A stretch of 64,000 nt of DNA from Streptomyces sp. CB02366. GTDB lineage: Bacteria > Actinomycetota > Actinomycetes > Streptomycetales > Streptomycetaceae. A model generated the notes under the pieces. It was not told where the DNA came from, made no database searches, and was given only the letters and a program-made list of their open reading frames with translations. Positions 47,601 through 51,434 of the stretch are shown here, one piece after another. The stretch lies in contig NZ_LIVT01000002.1 in NCBI RefSeq assembly GCF_001905905.1, positions 310,001 through 374,000 of the forward strand. Reading direction: 5' to 3'. How positions within the stretch are numbered: the first letter of the stretch is position 1; each line of letters opens with the position of its first letter. A program made the position numbers and the translations under genes.

Positions 47601-50600
47601 CGACTCCCCGACCATGGCCGAACTGTGGCGCCAGTTGTCCCGCACCTACGCCCAGGGCCTCACCAGCCGGGTCACCGCCCACGTGCTGGACGGAATCCAC
47701 GACAGCAGCGTCCTCACCACCACGGAGTGGCCCGAGGCCAAGAAGCGCATCGAGAGCGGCGAAATCGACGGCCTGGACGTCGTCGTCTACACAGCCGTTC
47801 CCGGCGAGGAGCGCCACGAGCTGAAATATGTGGAGACCGTCACGGTACGGACCCAGGAAGAATTCGACCGGCTTCCCCGCGTGCCCGACACCGAGGAATG
47901 GCGAGAAAGGCAGCGGCAGGTCGACCTGGAACAGAAGGACGTACTGAAGGAGATCTACCAACGCGAGCTCCAGGTCAACCTCTTCAGCTCCTACGCGAAG
48001 AAGGCCCTCGGTGCGCAGGGCGGCGAGGACAGAACCCGCCTGCGCCCCCCGCGCGCACGGAACAACAGCATGACCGACGACGGGGCGAACCCCGGGGACG
48101 GCCCCGACGTGCTGCGGGGCGCGGATTTGACGCTGAACACGCTGAACACGCTGAACACGCTGAACACCGAGTCCGCGCAGATCGCGTCCGCCGATCCTCC
48201 CCGGCTGGCGGTGGGCGGCTACCAGGGCGAAGCGACGTCGATCCCGAAGCGTCTGAACTTCATCTGGCTGGGCGGCGAGATGACGGCCGCCGCCCGTGAG
48301 AACCTCCGGAACTGGGCGGAGAAGGCCGAGAACTCCGCCTGGGACATGCGTGTCTGGACGGACGAGAAGGGACGCGCCGCCAACAGCGGCTTTCTGGCGG
48401 AACTCGCCGGGCACGGGGTGGCGAGCCCGTCGGTGGCCACCGTGTTCGGCCCGAAGCAATTCTTCCGGTACACGGACCCGGTGCTGTCGCGGGCCGGAAA
48501 CCTGTACGAGAAGGGCCAGGAGCTCCGGAGCTTCGCGCTGGCCTCGGACGCCGCCCGCTACGCCATCCTCTACCAGCAGGGGGGCGTGTACCTGGACGTG
48601 GACGTGGCGCCCGGGAACTTCGTACTGCCGGCCGGCGGCGTGCAGATGCCTTCGGGCGACAACCTCCCCATGTTCGGGCCCCGGCTGCGCGACGCGGCCA
48701 GTGTCCTCGGCACGAATCCGCCGCCGGACGCGGCGATCACCCTCGATGCCGTCCGGGCCAAGGCCGTGGAGATGTACGACAGAGGTGAACTGGGCAACCA
48801 GTTGATCGCGGCCCACCCGAACAACCCCTTCCTCGGCTACCTGCTGACGGAACTCGTCAAACTGAGTTCCCTGTCGGGTCTTGAGCGGGGCATCAAGCTG
48901 GACGAGATCAAGCAGCGGCAGGTTGCGCACATCACGGGGCCGACGTTCATCGACGGTCGGCTCAACGACTACAACCGTGCGTGGATGAGGAGGAACGACA
49001 CGGCGAGCTACGGAGAGACGAGAGGCGCCGCCCGGTTCAGGCCCACGGAAGCGGCGCGGAACGTCTGGATCGACCTGGCCTGGGTGACCCCGGAGAGCGA
49101 GAACCAGGAGACCGCCTCCCTGCATGGGACGGAGCAGCCGGCGGAGGGGACGCTCACGCGTTCGGGCACCATGCGGAAGAAGTTGAAGAAGTTCGGCGAC
49201 AGCCTCACCGGCACGTTCCGGAGCAGCCACCGGGAGGGCGGCGACGACGCCGGCTCGTCCTCCGGAACCCGGAAGTTCTTCTCCAACAGCCGGACCGACT
49301 CATCGGCAGGAGAGGGCCCCCTCCTGCACTCGGCCGCCTCTCTGCTGACCTCTCCGCCCGCCGGGGCGACGCCGGACGCCGTGCTCACGGGCAAGGACGG
49401 GCGCCAGGTCTCCTACGGCCAGGTCTACGAGGGCCTCACGGTGATCCGCGGCGCCGACGGCCGGACCCTGGGCTACGCCTCCCACTCCGCGCAGGACTGG
49501 GCGCCCCGGCGGGACTTCTACGCCGCGTACCGTCCGGACGAGGCCCTGTTCGCGCACTACCGGACCACCGAGGACGGGGACTTCGTCCTCGACACCGACA
49601 GCACGACGGACTCCCCCGCCGGGGAGGTCCCCTGGCGCACCGGCGCGGCGGCGCGGGACGCGCAGGAGCCGGTCACCCCGTTGTTCTTCGACGCCCACGG
49701 CACGGAGGACGGCGTCGAGTTCCCTCTGGCGGGCGCACAGCCGCTGGTCGTCGACGGCGCGCAGTTGGCACGCTTCATCGAGACGCTCAGAGACCCGGCG
49801 CGGCCCCCGGCCCCCGTCGTCCTGGTCGCGTGCGAGACGGCGAAGATCCGCAGTGGCGACGGCAGCAGCGTGGCGCTGGACGCCGCCCGCGCCCTGCCCG
49901 GACGCCTCTGGTACGCGCCCGACACCGAAGTGGGCCACGCCACGCCGTCCAGCGGTTCCGGGGGCGCCTCGGGCGTGCTGGGCCTGCTCGCGGACCCGGT
50001 GGCCCGGCGGCGCGGCGCATGGGTCGCGGCGGGCGAGGGGATGGCGGCCGACGCCGTCACTCCCCCCGCCCCCCGGGCGGAGGCGGAGCGCCCTCCCCTC
50101 TCGCTCGCGGACATGATCTTCGAGACGCTCAACTCGGCCTCGCCCAGCAGCGCGGAGCAGGCGGACGCCGCCCCCCCGGCCCCGAGCGACGCGGAGACCG
50201 GGCAGACGGAGCCCGCGCCACCCGCGCAGGTCCAGGCGGCAGCCGTTCAGCCGGCCCTCGGTCGACCGCTGAACATCACCTTCAAGGAGGGCGAGGGAGA
50301 CGGCGCGACCCTGCGGGAGCTGGGCGCCGACGACGAGCAGGGGGTGCGCGCCTACGTCATCACCTCGCACGTCAAGGGGGACTACGACGCGATGCGGCTC
50401 ATGCTGCACCGGTTGGGGGCGTCGGCCCCTCCGCCGCCCTATCTGGAGGAGCTGCGGGCGCTCGCCGACGAGTTGATGACGTCCAGCGAGCCCGCTCCCC
50501 CCGTGCCGACGCAGCTGCACTTCATCTGGCTCGGCAAGGACCTTCCCGCGGACGCGCTGAAGAACATCACCGCGTGGACCGCCAGGGCCCGCAGGGCCGA

Positions 50601-51360
50601 CTGGACGGTGAACCTGTGGACGGACTCCCGGACGAGGCTGAGCCCCACGACGCAGATGAGCATCAGGTTCACGAAGGGACTCACCCGGATGCAGCTCGAT
50701 CCCGTCATCCATGAGGACTTCAAGAAAGTCTTCGCGATCGCCACCGACCCCACGGGCGGGACCCAGGCGTACGCGTTCGCCTCCGACCTGGCGCGGTACA
50801 GCGTCCTGAAGCAGTACGGCGGGGTGTACGCCGACGTGGACCTGGGCCCCGGAACGTTCGAGTTCTCGGCCGTGGAGGCCCCCCGGCTCCGGCAGAACGA
50901 CGTGCCGGTGCTCGGCCCGCTCCTGCGTGACCTGCGCGGGCTGGACGGGATCCTCCAGGAGGTCGCGGCGCGGGAAGGCGTTCCCCATGTGCCGGTGGCC
51001 GGGCAGCCGACCAGGGAACAGGTCGGCCGCGCGGTCGGCTTCCTGCTCGACACCGGCGGTTACGGCAACCACTTCATCACCGCGCAGAAGAACGCGCCCT
51101 TCATCGACCGGCTCATCCAGAAGATCGCCGGAACACTCTCCATGTTCGAGGACGCCGAGGAGATGAAGCAGGCGGGTGCGGCGGCCACGGGGCCGTTCCT
51201 CCTGCTCCAGGTGCTCAATGAGCACCTGGAGCAGGAGTTCGGGGTGAAGGACCCGGCGCGCGGCGAGTTCGGCCACTTCCAGGGCCAGGGGAGGCACTTC
51301 CACGAGCACCTGGACTGGCTGACGCCCGAGAGCGAACACCAGGAGTCCGAGCACCCGTGA
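32119..51360 (+). CDS. Giant T7SS-linked polyprotein toxin with three TcdA/TcdB-type glycosyltransferases and two His/Cys domains
   Basis: 6413 residues in one uninterrupted frame. In order: WXG/CpnT-like helical segment (1-113); hydrophobic helices (114-180); five 11-residue Gly/Ala/Lys repeats (283-337); helical part to about 560; a long Pro/Ser/Glu-rich disordered stretch with coiled-coil segments (580-1880); a very large beta-rich region with repeating SIGFDAGL/Y-G-TY motifs (about 1900-3620); coiled coil (about 3708-3825); a globular region that could be a degraded OTU-like fold (about 4090-4280); then GT1, His/Cys 1, an unassigned domain, GT2, His/Cys 2 and GT3. The GT domains carry the clostridial-toxin-type D-x-x-R and DxD sets. 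It is probably annotated elsewhere as a 'lonely Cys' or TcdA/TcdB-domain protein. No Sec signal; T7SS export is inferred from the N-terminus and locus. Confidence 0.88.
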   Translation: MAIEVPEGWATFLKTLTGMPFPQANEDSLRLVSDDYRLMAEKFQEVEELLRQVVSRVDEDFEGQTATEFVAYARQFVERTNGNQSILDRAYEDALKLSKNAHKTAADIEYTKWMIFGQLALLVVQIALAQALMSVTAGLSEIWAAAAIGAFKAMALLILKFLVAQIIMQTITGLVGGLLLDSILQLTQMGRGDRTEWNTDFTKDAAKFAVIGGVLGGPFALLGGAFGKLLGNLGGKGLGKILGNDAGNVLAKGLAGGGKGVGAGAGKGGGALGKGAGAGAGRGAGGAGAAAGKGAGGAGAAAGKGTGGAGAAAGKGTGGAGAAAGKGTGGAGAAAGKGAGGLGEGVGKGVSGVGDGVGKGVSGVGDGAAGAGGRSGAGAAGNTISETSARELGERLGNIMGRTNESLNQLGADGVRGAAAGAVGREVVKDFANAFEKHLGGALGNETAKNLGREYGEALVKNWAGKADWQGLTHALDDALKPFVKDLGESGVRALSHDLPGSFVRTVGGNLGFHVGNFVGEIAGDSAHAVVTEGMYNLIFGPDHTFTVSGWTAAAGAAGGIMGRGVAHGFQSMHNLVQGPPAAPPPRPPAFSSDAPAPSAPAPRPSTESGPTVRDGSTTPKDDADNRTLTDSGSETESLYYLDVDDLSDSGTLYAKDDDGSGDAAPTGLPTASAPSFATSSDGADFTSGGDSTSGPNRSDTSHGNDAPHGNDSPSGNDVPAGGDGRYGNDVPGGNETPSGNGRPNTTDNSGSGGGTDTAPGAGPGEPSGPRSPAPEPSVPPGTVSELDLLLNSLPDVPDAPPTSQPDPEPVPGRAPEDVTQDLTDPESVPADLPDVPDTPLGPVLTPQEQRLLADLPPVPQNSPAQPSGDGPGASSSGGRTGGSESGNRTPNDPDQLLRERLDRLKNQQDTDPDPSGADLAARLAKLREGGSDDLGRPARVDELREQYRAALDEEGTDGPDHDGTALPYNATGGAATPPRPVPTVSATPNSGNGSAGSRPQTPTGADPGGLDAPLPDVPQGPPGSRPAPADGTDLVLPDVPRHEPGARPGTGRTESEGNGTDTDDPSSPPRTESADELPFPGGFDDGGDLDALLARLDGTGVLTDDPVSRLADLPDVPDALSSAEQRRLAADVRRETDALLADARRVGVDRETRQRLGERIQDDVRAGRHADAAEGLRELSDLVALHGLGERLQQFRRHTDGGYEGRAAQLGMRRTEWLRHALGIEEAALNGDPRRTTRLLDDFEQRLGALGAELKDRADHSPEALEKRIADSRRADAEDAGMDRERIRAWEDRLEQAATPEEHHRLQVEYAAEKEATRRLAELRELGASEAELASWKSRFEGPGRGPDLDAQYERRTAALSREADLAALQGRLDALREGGPQQEPAQPPPPAQGGTGDASPAGGRSDDSGPAPDTDAANDLADLDARLDRLFGGEDHAGLSREEQRQWADRHARAEDDAARQEVERAHADRMAQVERERRLRTVADGGPEGARRGPDRQEAWQSRLDEAADDPQALDRVLDDYDAETEQLRREGKERLEQELRAPDRLRDLDRRIDRSLDRLPEEVRARAARDARTLVERLRDLAAVTEEAPAPKADDVVPEKDADARDTQLPRPTSVPEPTPVPHRAPDPAPASAPSPDALSDFPSSPAPSSDSSPAPTRSPSPSPSTSSSPASSSSSASSSASSSRTNAGEGGGGGGTPRPAGSERSRRGSVSSDDQVMETPRQRNDARASEDRDDLSTHTRDHDELSERENRRVPTETEDDALPPSTSQRDGDAPHLSDDAESTASAPKDPENTEASESAADSGRPEHAGGPENTGNSKNPENPESPESPESTGGPAQGKGASQDGDGSQDAPSGNDHRPGGPSEERQPGLSARDTALNALSADEFEQRVYRARRDRPDLTSDEALRDEVYRRINDPGVKVEKEVSLAAPLLTEGVEPPPSGRSGTFVTFDDQAMLPASLRGHGHGHLTLRGVDRLVDALTMRWRLHPDGIAQVRLVLTQSPHTLLGPRTFVLPTLDGGHREVSLSLDSYGDWRRFAEPTPLAVPDDEAQPVPATGEDGSPTVTTTPKPSPAPAPASPAEGSGAATAPKTDATPTPKTDTTTTPRTDTSATTPKTVEVTSDATAPKTDASDSDAVKAAEDETAADAPVKVETELRTRPGTTETKTLGTSRAFGLAVPISATGTPFGALGSVSLSGRRMEASYTYTQENRAQTSVTTVGKDGSHLHVSDLHIVAESVRVWDKKGRELPADRQQPGTAGRQHYRIRDGVAWRVPDSVTDPAIPDRLPTAFTFAPGARPHLLAPLSVTTRTRLLDWALRNFPEAVPGSFLRRQLADLFGEESLRTMIAQSSGETVVTAPLFAGLGGRSLGSVELRLVPVDATLLQASDKTEVKKADAQRSTGTTEKKNTQGIGIGLTAGPQFGLIPGSNALNLQIAGAVGLTTQRAESSYSGNTAESVRTLNSRGHSGLYGVRFRLEVRRQGGTWESPAPNRREDPAQGGAPAEDDTFLTATVQLPRADARRLAGWDDGTAPVPDAEAPPAPAYLTPSNPATFGLHAVVDLAPVGDAQAPPPHTSLTDALVDRIQAGLHRAYPDLVLPPGTNTAPADARPGGGDRTYNNAVRNTHLLRQALARTVLEGSLDRLTSTGLRIQLEQLGTLNKRYVVVTVRAQATDRRFLGTHHDLGLANSVLSTRRADSATTRTHGWSIGFDAGLTGLDRFGGSGSIGYRYGKQTAYGMTYGPTLTPDGGITSAGSQHLWSYHLDFTAEATSFTRPRQTARTMSGELLGTRWFVKQDAGTVDLLRTGETGQTGQTGATARPPVAGRVTLAVPASLSVPSALTVDPPRTAPAATPMTPAMAELLSSGKPVPTGAWTSHPLLEGLHSVQSVTSPQLVQQHLRELLATVSGGSWVYGNDGTPASGALAEAFAVGRNEADFSDAAQTGKHVSDLFGRTAVTDITASVSAWPQLRRPRVVAVVDSSDLALSAVGSGTSGAGHSVAGVASHTVSLLGAFRAKHTDTFQTAGLYGATWTPYQRTSTTTEAATFSANPAHTVQYTGPMALVSADVAWHLAARSQPSGLLQGPMELARGRKPAGRIVEVPDGVLVWVPLAEARKAGLFDDGLTPPPPTRLYAPTDAAAHGTLTVGRIDMAAAIEAFTDRLLTTLPQHKSWLGPKSLLADQLGGLARQMTALSPSGMRALQTGMENGGTSLRLARNKIGPSKDASLTVTLRRTGFTPGPLRHDVKPTIARPTSTAETATQKLARGYEAGYRLSEVPGVQNDPVVRNGGFTLDDKAGSSRSASLAHAVTDAVSAQVAFEGPVVTGRTTFEATFTLELPDGTVVTHTQSVGDAEVVLPLSLARPGTTTAPTATGTTAAGAAPATTGASATTTASGAAGATATTAATPATASAGTSASSAVRQAPRPMLLPPRQPGATASRDLGSAGRKLFAAGPESVVVTTVGGITVLRDAAAYALDTAVKGRGTKSGGATPMPTDAHGRYVRKTALTRPGTAAGEALKGGISTDVLSAYLPQMIHDHLTVTLHDTTSTVGGTDAVLTLSADIDLSQAELLAVDAQAGLGGSRRTSENDTYTGDTTDSHTPAMTVGPAYQSQPLVQSTAAVPGWADSDAAGSAADRRTSALTTLKPFAGGAVLVQAPLHVVQTAKASHRVADLPIVPAPLRPGSRPPVTVEHTVPGGVTMWVSFDVAKKHGLLPPEVEAAAGVVKEQTEKYVEAAKEAGTAERRLRALDSEVAALRSRLRDLLRTQPLPGTEVAAAREHLAAARTRYAEAQRDLANHRRDLATAEQHLAEASEAAWQAVEHYTLTGPRPAGTPPAPWTAPDTTASTTTGSAATSGEHPATVPGYPPLSELLADSTPHTGPSGGPTATSATATPQDVHARTEFWLGETGPLPGGEAVRREQAKAAAWAEHLRAADAAYRASVEAVRAARQELDAALLREARSGKTAARDASPERFDALGADVRTARTAYDKAVERLTAHYRELGLVRAGFDAVDTAVRPLLAPRPENSAPLVVTPWHPAPEPEGYVRPTDTPAPDPYTSQGEDAEGRPVTLTDPEGRVLQLLEPPSTGPAHLDRGTSFHRSLLDAVERAHPGLLAGLGLHAAGRDLSAADVQHLRQRLADRLAADRDELGPFLAIDPQERFTAQELADAGIVLTPAEAAEHTASRHRLPDTVAARLTPGQRLELARTTLLRPGDQQIGDRNDAGWNHSAGDLAALLAARVLGVPVTVVHADLNHLTFIPAGTGTAGSARSGVVLHLADGLYRPAVPDTTDPLLLNTAPEITGQRDPAEPETTEQPAGAAPAESGSTAPPRSEGPTYYMGSGSGPLSPVPKQINFIWLGGELTPAARANIERWGAKARAAQWKLTIWTDTAAARNNEAFLQESAETGVAQHGKVKSLFAKDKVPLWQKNPLSKAQTLYEAALDLQSFAMASDVARYALLHKHGGVYLDVDLGPGAVNLRPEGVMMPMGDDTLPMFGPLLQDLGSVQKKLKLPEGSVPTPEQIQQAAEMAYEDGDFGNHFIIAHPGSAFMEQVLGNLPDYNVKDKLTKGYLVAAMKSKNVASKTGPLFLVRQFMEHATKFPAPEAAAVSGDAPAAESDRAAGKKKFASAPHNRYRIRTEDWADWTRLEWLTPESEHQETPTTTSAPARQGTLAKRLGGTLKKLKDVSTWGGGRSGSNPTLPNDGTVLTGFDPVPDQIDPHSGTAKDELVGKDGRKVSFERMRQSLRTIKDASGEVIGYASHSDKDWAPRKDFYANYRAGQDAYLAYRPNGDGTFTAVSGDPAAPRTVPWRTTAGAAGTDSASGQGQKTPGPVFFDAHGSRHGVKLHIDGELPLEVDGAQFARFMETLADPDGPPAPVVLVACDTGTVRSSDGSSVVRDAARAVPGRRWYAPDVAVGHVSKPSGAVGEATGVLALLQDGATGRPGRWVTAGEPDALDALLGQEGGGGDTVVGGGKRSAPGTGPVRSPDELLVNVPDTDTATRQGAESSRTADDGVAPEQKEGFHQQSAQLWDRIEGIEPLAEDTAFRQGVDAWLKTVESDLEMALAGRPGRNEVNESAIAAIMRGFRSDKVMGHQVSYLWFLRQQETGGFEGVLPTRAAASAEHGQIWSKLGPAEAISTANVGTGVALESSVQGYIFDGLGFGLPHWDDSPTMAELWRQLSRTYAQGLTSRVTAHVLDGIHDSSVLTTTEWPEAKKRIESGEIDGLDVVVYTAVPGEERHELKYVETVTVRTQEEFDRLPRVPDTEEWRERQRQVDLEQKDVLKEIYQRELQVNLFSSYAKKALGAQGGEDRTRLRPPRARNNSMTDDGANPGDGPDVLRGADLTLNTLNTLNTLNTESAQIASADPPRLAVGGYQGEATSIPKRLNFIWLGGEMTAAARENLRNWAEKAENSAWDMRVWTDEKGRAANSGFLAELAGHGVASPSVATVFGPKQFFRYTDPVLSRAGNLYEKGQELRSFALASDAARYAILYQQGGVYLDVDVAPGNFVLPAGGVQMPSGDNLPMFGPRLRDAASVLGTNPPPDAAITLDAVRAKAVEMYDRGELGNQLIAAHPNNPFLGYLLTELVKLSSLSGLERGIKLDEIKQRQVAHITGPTFIDGRLNDYNRAWMRRNDTASYGETRGAARFRPTEAARNVWIDLAWVTPESENQETASLHGTEQPAEGTLTRSGTMRKKLKKFGDSLTGTFRSSHREGGDDAGSSSGTRKFFSNSRTDSSAGEGPLLHSAASLLTSPPAGATPDAVLTGKDGRQVSYGQVYEGLTVIRGADGRTLGYASHSAQDWAPRRDFYAAYRPDEALFAHYRTTEDGDFVLDTDSTTDSPAGEVPWRTGAAARDAQEPVTPLFFDAHGTEDGVEFPLAGAQPLVVDGAQLARFIETLRDPARPPAPVVLVACETAKIRSGDGSSVALDAARALPGRLWYAPDTEVGHATPSSGSGGASGVLGLLADPVARRRGAWVAAGEGMAADAVTPPAPRAEAERPPLSLADMIFETLNSASPSSAEQADAAPPAPSDAETGQTEPAPPAQVQAAAVQPALGRPLNITFKEGEGDGATLRELGADDEQGVRAYVITSHVKGDYDAMRLMLHRLGASAPPPPYLEELRALADELMTSSEPAPPVPTQLHFIWLGKDLPADALKNITAWTARARRADWTVNLWTDSRTRLSPTTQMSIRFTKGLTRMQLDPVIHEDFKKVFAIATDPTGGTQAYAFASDLARYSVLKQYGGVYADVDLGPGTFEFSAVEAPRLRQNDVPVLGPLLRDLRGLDGILQEVAAREGVPHVPVAGQPTREQVGRAVGFLLDTGGYGNHFITAQKNAPFIDRLIQKIAGTLSMFEDAEEMKQAGAAATGPFLLLQVLNEHLEQEFGVKDPARGEFGHFQGQGRHFHEHLDWLTPESEHQESEHP
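32965..33129 (+). repeat. Five 33-bp in-frame tandem repeats
   Basis: Units start at 32965, 32998, 33031, 33064 and 33097 and encode G-[AT]-GGAGAAAGK. They differ at only a few bases, so recent expansion is likely. They form a flexible Lys-containing Gly/Ala linker after the membrane helices. Confidence 0.92.
45136..46083 (+). other. Giant protein: glycosyltransferase domain GT1 (aa about 4340-4655)
   Basis: Begins INFIWLGG, contains ASDVARYALLHKHGGVYLDVD and ends WLTPESE. Asp4447, Arg4450, Tyr4461, Asp4463 and Asp4465 have the same spacing as Asp270, Arg273, Tyr284, Asp286 and Asp288 of TcdB, which bind UDP-glucose and manganese. FGNHFIIAHPGS follows as in the family. Expected to transfer a sugar to a protein target. 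Confidence 0.9.
46231..46968 (+). other. Giant protein: His/Cys caspase-like domain 1 (aa about 4705-4950)
   Basis: VFFDAHGS (His4831) and VVLVACDTG (Cys4876) are 45 residues apart on two strand ends, as in caspase-fold peptidases (clan CD, including the C80 autoprotease of clostridial toxins). The preceding block GYASHSDKDWAPRKDFYANY is shared with domain 2. Autoprocessing is inferred, not shown. Confidence 0.65.
47149..48063 (+). other. Giant protein: unassigned domain between His/Cys 1 and GT2 (aa about 5011-5315)
   Basis: A mixed alpha/beta segment present only once, with features such as GHQVSYLWFLRQQ, IFDGLGFGLPHWDDSP, VTAHVLDGIHDSSVLTTTEW and DVVVYTAVPGEERHEL. I cannot assign it to a family. 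The S-V-L-x-x-x-E-W pattern is loosely reminiscent of toxin ADP-ribosyltransferase cores, but that is weak. Confidence 0.4.
48133..48168 (+). repeat. Four 9-bp repeats encoding Leu-Asn-Thr
   Basis: CTGAACACG occurs four times in tandem (last unit ends in C) just before GT2, giving an LNTLNTLNTLNT linker. Confidence 0.95.
48226..49122 (+). other. Giant protein: glycosyltransferase domain GT2 (aa about 5370-5668)
   Basis: Starts LNFIWLGG, contains ASDAARYAILYQQGGVYLDVD and ends WVTPESE. Asp5477, Arg5480, Tyr5491, Asp5493 and Asp5495 preserve the TcdB spacing. It has diverged clearly from GT1 outside the core, so it may use another target or sugar. Confidence 0.9.
49372..50058 (+). other. Giant protein: His/Cys caspase-like domain 2 (aa about 5752-5980)
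   Basis: Same layout as domain 1: GYASHSAQDWAPRRDFYAAY, then LFFDAHGT (His5860) and VVLVACETA (Cys5905), again 45 residues apart. It sits between GT2 and GT3. Confidence 0.65.
50494..51357 (+). other. Giant protein: C-terminal glycosyltransferase domain GT3 (aa about 6126-6413)
   Basis: Starts LHFIWLGK, contains ASDLARYSVLKQYGGVYADVD and ends LDWLTPESEHQ at the C-terminus. Asp6223, Arg6226, Tyr6237, Asp6239 and Asp6241 keep the spacing. It is the terminal domain, so it has no His/Cys domain after it. Confidence 0.9.
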
Positions 51361-51434
51361 CGGCACGTCATGTCGCTCGGCGCGGAGGGGAACCGAACCC
51401 GCCCGGCGGCAATCGAAGAGGGCGAAGAAGACCC

